From Candidatus Poribacteria bacterium (GTDB lineage Bacteria; Poribacteria; WGA-4E; GCA-2687025), in NCBI GenBank assembly GCA_028818695.1, contig JAPPNK010000029.1, positions 286,049 to 350,048 on the forward strand: DNA of 64,000 nucleotides. The letters run 5' to 3'. Shown here piece by piece: positions 43,361-52,131 of the stretch. The translations under genes and the position numbers were made by a program. The notes beneath the pieces were generated by a model that was given only the letters and a program-made list of their open reading frames with translations, made no database searches and was not told the DNA's origin. Numbering within the stretch: the first letter of the stretch is position 1; every line of letters starts with the position of its first letter.

Positions 43361-43420
43361 TATTTATGGGAAAAGGCTGCGCCAACCAGATCGCCATTCC
43401 CGCGCAGGCGGGAATCCAGT
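43361..43420. repeat. Dispersed intergenic repeat, copy 2
   Basis: The core palindrome is ATTCCCGC-GCAG-GCGGGAAT (43396-43415). The left flank (TATGGGAAAAGGCTGCGCC, then AACCAG) matches that of copy 1 near 21.16 kb. It lies in the 255-base gap between fumC and the 43502 gene. Confidence 0.7.
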
Positions 43421-43501
43421 TTGCGCTATAGGCGGCAAAGCATGCGGATTCGCCTGGCGCATTGGGGCTATTCAGCAGTGGGCTATTCAGATTGTATCGA
43501 A

Positions 43502-44200
43502 TCAAAAGCGATGTTGGAAGTAGTTTTCCTTTGCGCCTTCGAAAAAATGCTGCAATTCTTTGGGCGGGGAATCACTTGTCGAGGTTTGACGGCCCTCTGC
43601 CCAATAGAGGATGTGATTCCATGATTCGCTCCAAAGAATCGGCACGGGAACAAAATTTTCCCCTCTGTATTCGTCGCCTGAGAGGAGATGGAGCGCATAA
43701 GTCAGAGCTCGATGGTTGCCATCATCAATGTAGAGTTTGCTGTCCGAATTTCCGCCGTAAATCGGTTGATCTTTTTCATAGTCTCGGATGCTTCTCACCC
43801 AGATAGGACCGACGAGGCGGGGATCAAAGCGGGCGTACATGTGGAGGTAGCTGCCGAACCAACCGGTTTTACGGTACAGGGTTGTTAGCGCTTCTGCAGG
43901 ACATTTGCTGTCACCACCGAATTCGCATAGAATCCGATCGGCAACTTTGCCAATCGAACGTTCTTCATTTTTATGAGCGATTTGTGCGTAAACTTTGCCC
44001 ATGTTATTGGCATGCGGAGTGAAAGCCCCCCATTCACCCACCGGCCCCAACCAAACCAGCGTGTTCAGAAAATCGTCGGGGTTGTCAATCAGGCCGAAAT
44101 GGTATTCGGCTTGCTTTATTCCGTGACGGACACTTTTAAGCTTCTCAGAATCACAGAGAATCTCAATGGCGTTCTCCCGCAATTGTTCTTTTGACATCAT
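43502..44200 (-). CDS. Unknown protein with ParB/sulfiredoxin-like DDGNHR motif
   Basis: The product has 232 residues from ATG 44198-44200, with GAGGAAGG upstream. The C-terminal half contains KLYIDDGNHRALTYALHLL, which resembles the D/E-G-x-H-R motif of ParB/sulfiredoxin-fold proteins, but no further match is seen. YLHMYARFDPRLVGPIWV is a mid region. Base composition is lower in GC than the nuo genes, and the gene has no operon partner. It may be an acquired gene, which is inference. Function is unknown. Confidence 0.75.
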   Translation of the reverse strand: MMSKEQLRENAIEILCDSEKLKSVRHGIKQAEYHFGLIDNPDDFLNTLVWLGPVGEWGAFTPHANNMGKVYAQIAHKNEERSIGKVADRILCEFGGDSKCPAEALTTLYRKTGWFGSYLHMYARFDPRLVGPIWVRSIRDYEKDQPIYGGNSDSKLYIDDGNHRALTYALHLLSGDEYRGENFVPVPILWSESWNHILYWAEGRQTSTSDSPPKELQHFFEGAKENYFQHRF

Positions 44201-44364
44201 GCAACCTTCCTCTGTTTTCAATGGCCGAAGCCAAATTGCTCAATCAACGCAACGAACGCTATGTTCGATGCCTGCCCGCTAATCGGATGGGCGTACGATG
44301 TTATATGGGCGTCCCAAAATGTTGTAAAGGATAAAAAGCTCCATGAAGCGTTGCAAGTAGGCAA

Positions 44365-45000
44365 CTAGCGCTGCCGATAGCCGTTCTTGTCCCACGTTGA
44401 GACGGAGCCATTGCCGTATTCATTGACGCCCATGACCGCCCTGGATTTATCGCTGCCTTTGCCGAAGACGCCTATCCATCCCCCGTGCTCATGAACCGAT
44501 AACAGAGCGGACCCGTTCTCCCCGATGACCCGCACCAGCCCACTGTTCTCTGCATCGTTCTGTCCAATAATCACCATTATTCGATCCTCGGCATTAGAGA
44601 TGGACATGACGCCGCCATCCTCATCTGCGGAGACAAAAACACAGTGTTTTTTCTCAGCATTGTAGATAGACATGCTGCCATTCTGTTTGACACTGGTTCC
44701 CACAACTACACTGATTTGATCCCTGGCATTGAAAAAAGCCATATTTCCGCCATCTGAACCGGCAACAATGGACGCCGCGACCTTGCCCGCAGCGTTCTGA
44801 ATCGTCAGCCCATCGGGACGGGACGCGATGACGGCTGTTGTGGTTCCATACTCATTGACAAGGTGAAATTCGCGCGCCTTGACAATGTTTGAGGCGGTTT
44901 GTTGCGCGTCGCTGGTCTGCAGCAGGTTTGAAGCGATCATCCCCGACAGAACAAGGACGCCGCCGAGGGCGATATGGGCGAGGCGTTGGCGCATGGTCAT
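44365..45000 (-). CDS. Exported or anchored protein of short beta-repeats
   Basis: The 211-residue protein has an N-terminal hydrophobic segment (MTMRQRLAHIALGGVLVLSG). The rest is about seven repeats of 20-24 residues with the pattern G-x-hydrophobic-x-hydrophobic-x-N-A...V-x-V...G: for example GNMAFFNARDQISVVVG, GSMSIYNAEKKHCVFVS, GVMSISNAEDRIMVIIG and GWIGVFGKGSDKSRAVMG. This looks like a small beta-solenoid or beta-roll. The first 12 residues and their upstream bases are nearly identical to those of the next gene (45091). Function is unknown. Confidence 0.8.
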   Translation of the reverse strand: MTMRQRLAHIALGGVLVLSGMIASNLLQTSDAQQTASNIVKAREFHLVNEYGTTTAVIASRPDGLTIQNAAGKVAASIVAGSDGGNMAFFNARDQISVVVGTSVKQNGSMSIYNAEKKHCVFVSADEDGGVMSISNAEDRIMVIIGQNDAENSGLVRVIGENGSALLSVHEHGGWIGVFGKGSDKSRAVMGVNEYGNGSVSTWDKNGYRQR

Positions 45001-45012
45001 GTGTCGTTCTCC
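44969..45012. repeat. Duplicated start region, copy 1
   Basis: This 44-base segment spans the ATG at 45000 and its upstream region. It is identical to 45839-45882 except for one base. Both copies encode MTMRQRLAHIAL. It is a sign of gene duplication or conversion of the leader. Confidence 0.8.
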
Positions 45013-45090
45013 GCGTTGGTGTTGACGCCTCTTTTGTAGGGCAACTTGGCGCGGATGTCAAGCGCGGCGGTCTGGTGTCGGCGCGGAAAC

Positions 45091-45870
45091 TCAGCGTTTA
45101 CGTTCGTACTGGATCAGGACGGAGGCGTCCTCGCCGCGATTCTCCGCCAGATCGTAGATGTCGCGGACAGCGATGCGATACGGCTTGTTTTCTTCAAGAT
45201 CATCGATGGAAGCGTGAAAAAATGCTTTGCCGCTCGCCGACTCCTCCGGCGTCAGGTCATACAATTGAGGCTCAAGCGTCAGCTTATATGGGCTGACATC
45301 GTCCGGCTCGCCGTATTCCACTACCATGCGGTCCCATAGAACCGTCTCCGAGAATTGAAGCGCAACCTTCACCTCTATCAACGGCAGCCGCTCTTCCTCA
45401 AAAAACTGCGCGCCTAAAAAGCGGGGCAGCTCGTTGTCTGGGTCAACGACCACCATATCGAGGTTCAATTTTACCCCCTCCCGCTCGTCTTTGTAGTATG
45501 GAAAATCGAAACCCTCCACATACAAGCATGCCTCTCCAAGGGGAAGCGGATCGCCCGCCTTCCAATAGAGCGCCCAGGAAGATGAGCCTCTAAAGGGATG
45601 AGGCGCGAATTCATCAATCGCTTCAAAATCTCCATGAACGATGTTCGCCGATTGTTCCGCGCAGCCTGGGCGCAGCTCGCCCTTGAAAGTGTTGATATTC
45701 ATCTTACCGTTAAAGATGAGAAGAACGCCGGAATTGGATGGGAGCAGATCCGCTGGCTGCGCCAGGATCAAACCCGGATTCCAAATAGGATGAACCTCTG
45801 CGCCGTCGCAGCCCGCCGCCATGCATCCGACCGCCAATGCGATATGAGCGAGGCGTTGGCGCATGGTCAT
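45091..45870 (-). CDS. Lipoprotein with Ig-like/Big_5-type region
   Basis: The 259-residue protein starts MTMRQRLAHIAL and has a lipoprotein signal (MAAGC lipobox at about residue 20). The mature part has PSNSGVLLIFNGKMN, then LDLRVD-like strands and EENKPYRIAVRDIYDLAENR, which resembles Ig-like Big_5 domains (the last strand Y-x-I-x-V-x-D-x-x-D-x-A). ATG 45868-45870 is in a 44-base segment duplicated before the 45000 gene. It is in the same orientation as that gene. Function is unknown. Confidence 0.8.
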   Translation of the reverse strand: MTMRQRLAHIALAVGCMAAGCDGAEVHPIWNPGLILAQPADLLPSNSGVLLIFNGKMNINTFKGELRPGCAEQSANIVHGDFEAIDEFAPHPFRGSSSWALYWKAGDPLPLGEACLYVEGFDFPYYKDEREGVKLNLDMVVVDPDNELPRFLGAQFFEEERLPLIEVKVALQFSETVLWDRMVVEYGEPDDVSPYKLTLEPQLYDLTPEESASGKAFFHASIDDLEENKPYRIAVRDIYDLAENRGEDASVLIQYERKR

Positions 45871-45882
45871 GTGTCGTTCTCC
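45839..45882. repeat. Duplicated start region, copy 2
   Basis: This is the second copy of the 44-base segment (see 44969-45012), containing the start codon of the lipoprotein gene and the upstream GAGAACGACAC. The downstream coding sequences are unrelated. Confidence 0.8.
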
Positions 45883-45891
45883 TCCGATTGC

Positions 45892-46689
45892 CTAAAGATA
45901 CTGGCGCCGGCTTTTCATGTAAACCACAATCGATGCAATCAGAAAGACAACGGCGAAGATGTAACAGAAGATCGTACCCGCAACCAACCCTGCTTCGCCA
46001 AATAAATTATATATCCAGTCGCCGCCGTCCCTAAAGAACGCTCTATGCCTGGCCGACTCATAAAACGAAAACAAATACATGGTAAAGATCAATCCTAAAT
46101 TAAGGAAGGAAGCGCCCAGCCCAATCATCCATTTGGTTTTCTTTGTCAGCCGCTCGCGCGCCCCTGGATACAGCATATCTACCAGCTCGTCTGTACTGAA
46201 CTTCTGATGCTCAAACCAGAACGGCGCCTTTTTCATTTTCAACCCCCTAGCGACCGCCTCATATGTCCGCATATACAGCAGCGAATGCCATCTCATCCGA
46301 TGCAGTTCCGTCATGACGCGCAAACGCGCCTTCTCCGCCTCCACGGTCAACGGCGCGTCGCTCCTGAACGGCCGCATGCGATGCTCTTGGATGACCAGCA
46401 GCTCCGTCGCGGTCGCCTCCCGATGTTCATGCCAGAACTGCGGGTCTTTTTGCGCCAGCTCGCGGAAGCACCTTTGATAGACGCGGGACGCCTTCCTTCC
46501 CCAATACCGCGTCTTCAATTCGCGCAGCATGGACATCTTCTCAAGGCGCGCCTCTCTCGCCTCGCGCATCATAGGCGTGTCGCTTCGGAACGGCCTTAAG
46601 CCGAGTTTCCGTTCTTGGTACGCCACATGCGCGTCGTCTGGGACCTTCTCAAGGTCGCGTATGATTTCGCGGTCGTACGATTCCGCCAT
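45892..46689 (-). CDS. Internally duplicated protein with two C-terminal membrane segments
   Basis: The 265-residue protein has two tandem repeats of about 70 residues: LGLRPFRSDTPMMREAREARLEKM...FWHEHREATATELL (about 29-97) and HRMRPFRSDAPLTVEAEKARLRVM...FWFEHQKFSTDELV (about 103-170). Each begins [LM]RPFRSD[TA]P and ends W-x-E-H...EL. Two transmembrane segments follow (about 190-212 and 235-258), with a short basic tail. The repeats would be cytoplasmic if the C-terminus is inside. GGAG precedes the ATG. It lies 21 bases downstream of nuoN on the same strand, so it may be the last gene of the nuo operon. I do not recognise the family. Confidence 0.8.
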   Translation of the reverse strand: MAESYDREIIRDLEKVPDDAHVAYQERKLGLRPFRSDTPMMREAREARLEKMSMLRELKTRYWGRKASRVYQRCFRELAQKDPQFWHEHREATATELLVIQEHRMRPFRSDAPLTVEAEKARLRVMTELHRMRWHSLLYMRTYEAVARGLKMKKAPFWFEHQKFSTDELVDMLYPGARERLTKKTKWMIGLGASFLNLGLIFTMYLFSFYESARHRAFFRDGGDWIYNLFGEAGLVAGTIFCYIFAVVFLIASIVVYMKSRRQYL

Positions 46690-46710
46690 GCGGATTCTCC
46701 GCGGGAGGCT

Positions 46711-48228
46711 TTACTCCTCCGCCATGATGGACGCCGAAGCTTCCGGCGCCTCGTCCACTCGGAAATCGTCTACATTCGTAAAGAAGCCGAGAAGCAGCGT
46801 CGGCAGAAACAGGATCAGCAGAACGAGCGCGAACGCCGGATGCGCTTTGACGGGCGTCTCTTCTTCGCCTCTATCCAGCAGCATCGCCTTCACGACGGCG
46901 AAGTAGTAGTAGAGCGAGATGGCGCTGTTCGCCATCGCCAGCAGAACGAGCCAGACGAAGTTATGCCCGTTGACGCCGCCTTCAACCAGGCTGGCGTCCA
47001 CCACCGACTTGAAGAGGTACAGCTTTCCCCAAAAGCCGGCGAACGGCGGCAGCCCTATCAGCGAAAACAGAAACACGCTCATGACGATCGCCAGAGCGGG
47101 CGACCGCCGTATCAAACCGCGGTACGCCGGCATTTCCTCCGAGCCGAGGCGGGACGGCTCCGCCAGATGCATCACAACGAAAAACGCGCCGAGGTTCATG
47201 AACAGATAGACCGCCAAATAAAACAGGATTGCCGCTGTCGGCGCGGACGAATCGCTCGAACCGAGCGCCGCGATTCCCATGAGCAGATAGCCGCCATGCG
47301 CGATGCTGGAATACGCCAGCAGCCGCTTCACATTTTTTTGACCCATCGCCGCGAGATTGCCGACCGTCATCGTCACGGCGCTCAACAGCGCAAGGAACAG
47401 CGGCCAGTCCACGCTTGCGAGCAGCTCCTCCGCGCCCAAGCCGTCGCGGAAGATGCGCAGCGTCAGCCCGAAGCCCGCCGCTTTAGACGCCACCGACAGG
47501 AACGCCGTCACCGGCAACGGCGAGCCTTCATACACATCGGGCGACCACATATGAAACGGAACCGACGCGATCTTATACCCGACGCCGGCGAAGAGAAACA
47601 CCACTGCGATCGTCAGCGCCAACGGATGCGCGGACGCCAAACGCTCGCCCATGAGCGCAATGTCGGTCGTTCCAGCCATCCCGTACAAAAGCGAGACGCC
47701 AAACAGCATGACGCCCGACGCGACCGATCCGTAGATAACATACTTGAACGCCGCCTCGCTTGAGCGGCTCTGATTCGCTAAAAAACCAGCCAGAATATAG
47801 GACGAGATGCTCGCCAGCTCAACGCCCAGATACGCAATGAGCAGATTGGACGCGCTGACCATCAGGAACATGCCGTAGGTCGCAAACAGCATGAGCGCAA
47901 AAAACTCGCCGCGCAGCCGCTCCGCCACCTCCTGCGTCCGCAGCGACACAAGCAACGTGACTGCCGCGCAGCCGACGATGACCAACTTGAATGTCTGCGC
48001 GAGGCCGTCTTGGCGCGCCATCCCGTAAAACAGCCGCTCGCCCGTGTGCGGCATCCAGAGCGTCAACGCCCCCGCAACGGCAAGCGCCGCAATAGACAAC
48101 ACGCCGACGACGACCTTACTGCGCCCGCGCGCGAACAGGTCGACGATCACAATCAACACGGCGAAGGACGCCAACGCGGCGTCAGGAATGTAATGCTGAA
48201 GGCTAGAAAGATTGTCTAATGGCGTCAT
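46711..48228 (-). CDS. nuoN: NADH-quinone oxidoreductase subunit N
   Basis: This 505-residue antiporter-like subunit of complex I pumps protons in the membrane arm. About 14 transmembrane segments are visible. It has ELASISSYILAGFL, SSEAAFKYVIYGSVASGVMLFG and LLAYSSIAHGGYLLMGIAAL (conserved Lys and His-rich helix). The length is typical. It is the last nuo subunit of the operon and follows nuoM by 13 bases. Confidence 0.96.
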   Translation of the reverse strand: MTPLDNLSSLQHYIPDAALASFAVLIVIVDLFARGRSKVVVGVLSIAALAVAGALTLWMPHTGERLFYGMARQDGLAQTFKLVIVGCAAVTLLVSLRTQEVAERLRGEFFALMLFATYGMFLMVSASNLLIAYLGVELASISSYILAGFLANQSRSSEAAFKYVIYGSVASGVMLFGVSLLYGMAGTTDIALMGERLASAHPLALTIAVVFLFAGVGYKIASVPFHMWSPDVYEGSPLPVTAFLSVASKAAGFGLTLRIFRDGLGAEELLASVDWPLFLALLSAVTMTVGNLAAMGQKNVKRLLAYSSIAHGGYLLMGIAALGSSDSSAPTAAILFYLAVYLFMNLGAFFVVMHLAEPSRLGSEEMPAYRGLIRRSPALAIVMSVFLFSLIGLPPFAGFWGKLYLFKSVVDASLVEGGVNGHNFVWLVLLAMANSAISLYYYFAVVKAMLLDRGEEETPVKAHPAFALVLLILFLPTLLLGFFTNVDDFRVDEAPEASASIMAEE

Positions 48229-48241
48229 GCGCTCAATTCCG

Positions 48242-49801
48242 TTAGAGGTTAGCGAACTTCGCGATCATATCTTGAACGACCTCCAGCCCATGCACGGACG
48301 CCTTCGAGAGGTCGGTCGCCAGACTCGGCATGACGCCGAGGATGATGACCAGCGCCGCCAGCGGAACAAGCGCGATCAGCTCCCGCGCGTTGATGTCAGG
48401 CAGCTCCGCCCATTCTGGATTCTTTTCGCCCAAGAACATGCGCTGAATCGTCCAGAGGAAGTACGCCGCGCCGACAAGTATCCCGACCGCCGCCAAGACC
48501 GTCAGCGTCGGATAGACGCGCCACGCGCCCATCAACGACAGCGCCTCGCCGATGAACCCGCTCATCCCCGGCAAGCCCAGCGAACCGAAAAACGCGATCG
48601 TCATGACGCCGGTATAAACAGGCATCGAAGTCGCCAGTCCGCCAAAACCGAGCCGCCCCGCCTTCGACTGGTCAATGTGGTACATCTCCAGCTCCGCCTC
48701 GTCTTCTGGATAAACAATGTAGCGGTGATGCGCCCGAACATAAATGACGCCGACGACAAGAAACAGCATGCCGCTCAGCAATCCATGGCTCACCATCTGG
48801 AAGATGGCGCCGTTGATTCCTTCAGGCGTTCTCGCCGCGATCGCCAGCAGCACAAAGCCCATATGTCCGACGCTGGAGTAGGCGACCAGTTTTTTCAAAT
48901 CGCGCTGCGCCATCGCGCAGAAGGAGCCGTATAAGATGTTGACGACCCCCATAACCGCAAGGAATGTCCACCAATGTTCCCCCGCGTTTCCAAGAGTCTG
49001 GACATTCACCCGCACAAGGCCGTAGGTTCCCATCTTCAGCAACACGCCCGCCAGAATGACGCTGATCGGGGTCGGCGCCTCCACATGCGCGTCTGGGAGC
49101 CAGGTATGGAACGGAAAGACGGGGACCTTGATCGCAAAGCCGAGATAAAAACCGAACCAGAGCCAGTTCACAATCTGGACGGGAAGGTCCATCGCCGCCA
49201 GTTCCGGTATAGAGAAGGTGCGCGCGCCCGCCGCTCCGCTTTGAAAATAGAGCGCCAAGATAGCGACCAGCATGAACACGCTGCCGAAGAGCGTATAAAG
49301 GAAAAACTTGATAGCGGCGTATTCGCGCCGAGGTCCGCCCCAGACGCCGATGAGAAAATACATCGGCAACAGCGTCAACTCAAAAAACAGATAGAACAGG
49401 ATCAGATCCAGCGCGACGAAAAAGCCGAACATCCCCGACACCAGCAGCAGATACATGGCGAAGTACGCTTTTTCCGTCCCCTCCCTATGCGTCTCCGCGC
49501 CGATGTTCCAGGACGCGACGACCCCGATGATCGCAATGACGGCTGTCAGCAGAATCAGCGCAAGGCTCAGCCCGTCCACGCCGACCAGATACCGGATATT
49601 GAACTGCGGTATCCATTCGACATCTACGCCCAGCTGATGACCGGCAACGGACGAATCGAACGCGTTCCAGATCATCAGCGAAAGGAGCAGCGTTACGCCC
49701 GTTGCAACGAGGCTAATCAGCCGGCTGAACGACTTCGGCGCCAGCAGCACAACGCCCATCCCAACCAGCGGGACGAGCCATAACAATGTCAAATAATCCA
49801 T
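48242..49801 (-). CDS. nuoM: NADH-quinone oxidoreductase subunit M
   Basis: This 519-residue membrane antiporter-like subunit has LFYLFFELTLLPMYFLIGVWGG, FPFHTWLPDAHVEAPTPISVILAGVLLKMGTYG and KKLVAYSSVGHMGFVLLAIA. These are diagnostic of NuoM. About 14 transmembrane segments are present. It lies between nuoL and nuoN, with a 32-residue ORF between nuoL and nuoM (49869-49967). Confidence 0.97.
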   Translation of the reverse strand: MDYLTLLWLVPLVGMGVVLLAPKSFSRLISLVATGVTLLLSLMIWNAFDSSVAGHQLGVDVEWIPQFNIRYLVGVDGLSLALILLTAVIAIIGVVASWNIGAETHREGTEKAYFAMYLLLVSGMFGFFVALDLILFYLFFELTLLPMYFLIGVWGGPRREYAAIKFFLYTLFGSVFMLVAILALYFQSGAAGARTFSIPELAAMDLPVQIVNWLWFGFYLGFAIKVPVFPFHTWLPDAHVEAPTPISVILAGVLLKMGTYGLVRVNVQTLGNAGEHWWTFLAVMGVVNILYGSFCAMAQRDLKKLVAYSSVGHMGFVLLAIAARTPEGINGAIFQMVSHGLLSGMLFLVVGVIYVRAHHRYIVYPEDEAELEMYHIDQSKAGRLGFGGLATSMPVYTGVMTIAFFGSLGLPGMSGFIGEALSLMGAWRVYPTLTVLAAVGILVGAAYFLWTIQRMFLGEKNPEWAELPDINARELIALVPLAALVIILGVMPSLATDLSKASVHGLEVVQDMIAKFANL

Positions 49802-49868
49802 TCCAGTCGCTTTCTACCCTCTATCGCGGATAATAAACCTATTTTCAGAAATTCTTGATGCGAGTTCG

Positions 49869-49967
49869 TTATTTCTTTCCCCATACCGAGATGATTCCGA
49901 CGACGACCAAGACAATCGCTAAAAGAATCAAAATGACTACACATGACGCATTAAAAGATACAAACAT
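49869..49967 (-). CDS. Possible 32-residue single-membrane-span peptide between nuoL and nuoM
   Basis: The ORF starts with ATG at 49965-49967, six bases after the nuoL stop codon begins (TAGATCATG), and ends with TAA at 49869-49871. The translation is MFVSFNASC followed by VVILILLAIVLVVVGIIS and VWGKK: one hydrophobic helix with a positive C-terminal end. The Shine-Dalgarno is weak, so translation would be coupled to nuoL. The A+T-rich codons differ from the surrounding nuo genes. It could be a genuine small membrane protein or a chance ORF. Confidence 0.5.
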   Translation of the reverse strand: MFVSFNASCVVILILLAIVLVVVGIISVWGKK

Positions 49968-49970
49968 GAT

Positions 49971-52124
49971 CTAACGCAGCCCCATCGCCACAATGAAAAT
50001 CAGCGCCGCAAGCCCCGTGAAGATGACAAGCAGGTAGTTCTGAATCAAGCCCGACTGCGCCCGTCGGAACACAGCCCCTATCCAGCGCAGCGACCGCCCG
50101 ACCCCGTTCACCGCTCCGTCCACGACAAGCCTGTCGATGGCGCCGGTTAGCCATGTGAACGAACGGCGCGCGCTCACAAACGCCGATCCGACGCCGTTCA
50201 CCAGCCCGTCCACGATCTTCAAGTCGACCGCGCCGGACGCATTGCAGACGCGCAGCAGATTTCGGACAAACGCCCAGTCGTACAGCTCGTCAAAACCGTA
50301 TTTCCGCTCCAGCATGCGCGCAAAATTGCTCTGAGCAAACCGCTCCGACGACAAAACGCGCAAACCAAAAAACAGCAGCGCAAACAGAAAACCGACCGCC
50401 GCAACCCCAATCGACAACGCGATCGTCACAATATGCGCCGTATGGTAGACGCCGTTGTGGGCGTCATGCGAATCGGCTCCGCCCTCCGCAACATTCGCCG
50501 CCCCATGGTCCGTCCAGACCTCATGCTGAACGACCGTTTCGCCGATCCATCCTTTCGACATCGGATCCATCGGCGACCAGAACGCCCACAACGCCCCCAA
50601 CGCTAAGACGATGAGCGGAACCGTCATGATCGCCGGCGATTCATGCAGATGCGGCTCCGCCTGCAAAACAAGCTCGCGGTCATGTTCGTTCGCCCGCGCG
50701 CCGAATTCTCCATAAAACGTCCCGAAGACGAGGCGGAACATGTAAAACGCCGTCATGAGAGCCGCCAAAAACCCAAGCGCCGGCAACAGAAAATGCCCTG
50801 GATTCTTCATCCCGTAAGCCAACGCCCCCGCCAAGACGGCGTCCTTGCTCAAAAAGCCCGCCGTCAACGGCGCGCCCGCAATGGCGAGAGTCGATATTAA
50901 AAAGGTCAAATGCGTCCGTGGCATCTTCTTCCGAAGGCCGCCCATATTCCGCATATCCTGCGCGTCCGCATGCGAATGGACATGGTGAAGTCCGTCATGC
51001 ATCGCGTGGATCACGCTGCCGGAGCCAAGAAACAGGCATGCCTTGAAAAACGCATGCGTCAGCATATGAAACACCGCCGCCGTGTAGCTCCCGACGCCGA
51101 CCGCCAGCATCATATAACCGAGCTGGCTGATGGTTGAATACGCCAGAACGCGCTTGATGTCGTTCTGCACAAACGCGATGCTGGCGGCAAATACCGCCGT
51201 GAACGCGCCGACATACGCCAACGTCATGAGCGCCGCCGCATCCAGAACCGCTGCCTGAAGCAAGCGCGCCGCCAGATACACCCCCGCCGCCACCATCGTC
51301 GCGGCATGGATCAGCGCGCTGACGGGCGTCGGACCCTCCATCGCGTCCGGCAGCCATGTATGGAGCGGGAACTGCGCCGACTTCCCAATGGCGCCTCCTA
51401 AACAGAGCAGACCCGCCAAGGTGAGCGTCCCGCCGCTCAGATTCCCCGCCTCCATTCCCGCGTGGATGTCCGCAAAGCGAAGGCTGCCCAGATGCGTCCA
51501 GAGGATCGCCATGCCGACAAACAGCAGCACATCCCCGACGCGCGTCGTCATGAACGCCTTCAGGCTCGCGTCCTGCGCCGATTTTTTCTCATAATAAAAA
51601 CCGATGAGCAGATACGAACAAAGCCCCATCAGCTCCCAACCGACGAAGAGCGTCAGCAGGTTGTCCGAGACGACCAGCAGCAGCATCGCAAAGGTGAACA
51701 GCGACAGATACGCGAAAAAACGGGTGTAGCGCGGCTCCGGCAACCCGTCCCGCAGCTTCATATACCCGGCGGCGAACAGATGAATCATCGAACAGACAAG
51801 CGTCACCATGAACAGCAACACTCTAGACGTATTGTCCAGCATGAGGCCGATGCGCAGCTCCATGCCGCCCGCCATGTCGATCCAGGCGGCTCCGTTTCCG
51901 TCCGCCGGGAGAGTGAACGGGTCGGTCGGTTGAAACATGCTCGGCAGAACGTAGATGAGCGTCAGCGCAAGGGAGACAAGGACGCCCAGTATGGGAACCG
52001 CGGCTCCTGCGATGCGGTTTTGCTCTCCCTCTTTTGGCGCAAAGAGCCGTCTTCCAAAGAGGATCTGAACGGCGAACGCCGCCAACGGCGCAAACAGAAT
52101 GATCAGTAGTATCGCCGGACTCAT
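49971..52124 (-). CDS. nuoL: NADH-quinone oxidoreductase subunit L
   Basis: This 717-residue antiporter-like subunit has the long lateral helix at its C-terminal end. It has DNTSRVLLFMVTLVCSMIHLFAAGYM, FFAYLSLFTFAMLLLVVSDNLLTLFVGWELMGLCSYLLIG, FPLHTWLPDAMEGPTPVSALIHAATMVAAGVYL and RVLAYSTISQLGYMMLAVG. The length is slightly above the family norm, with a histidine-containing loop (EAHDAHNGVYHT) near residue 545. AAAGGA precedes the ATG. It follows nuoK, seven bases away. Confidence 0.97.
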   Translation of the reverse strand: MSPAILLIILFAPLAAFAVQILFGRRLFAPKEGEQNRIAGAAVPILGVLVSLALTLIYVLPSMFQPTDPFTLPADGNGAAWIDMAGGMELRIGLMLDNTSRVLLFMVTLVCSMIHLFAAGYMKLRDGLPEPRYTRFFAYLSLFTFAMLLLVVSDNLLTLFVGWELMGLCSYLLIGFYYEKKSAQDASLKAFMTTRVGDVLLFVGMAILWTHLGSLRFADIHAGMEAGNLSGGTLTLAGLLCLGGAIGKSAQFPLHTWLPDAMEGPTPVSALIHAATMVAAGVYLAARLLQAAVLDAAALMTLAYVGAFTAVFAASIAFVQNDIKRVLAYSTISQLGYMMLAVGVGSYTAAVFHMLTHAFFKACLFLGSGSVIHAMHDGLHHVHSHADAQDMRNMGGLRKKMPRTHLTFLISTLAIAGAPLTAGFLSKDAVLAGALAYGMKNPGHFLLPALGFLAALMTAFYMFRLVFGTFYGEFGARANEHDRELVLQAEPHLHESPAIMTVPLIVLALGALWAFWSPMDPMSKGWIGETVVQHEVWTDHGAANVAEGGADSHDAHNGVYHTAHIVTIALSIGVAAVGFLFALLFFGLRVLSSERFAQSNFARMLERKYGFDELYDWAFVRNLLRVCNASGAVDLKIVDGLVNGVGSAFVSARRSFTWLTGAIDRLVVDGAVNGVGRSLRWIGAVFRRAQSGLIQNYLLVIFTGLAALIFIVAMGLR

Positions 52125-52131
52125 CGGCTGT

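Noticed and set aside
44221-44334. 37-codon ORF between the 43502 gene and the beta-repeat gene
   Set aside because: The ATG has no Shine-Dalgarno, and the translation is Cys/Arg-rich without pattern.
46615-47763. 382-codon open frame on the plus strand opposite nuoN
   Set aside because: Arg/Gln/His-rich translation, antisense to a clear complex I gene.
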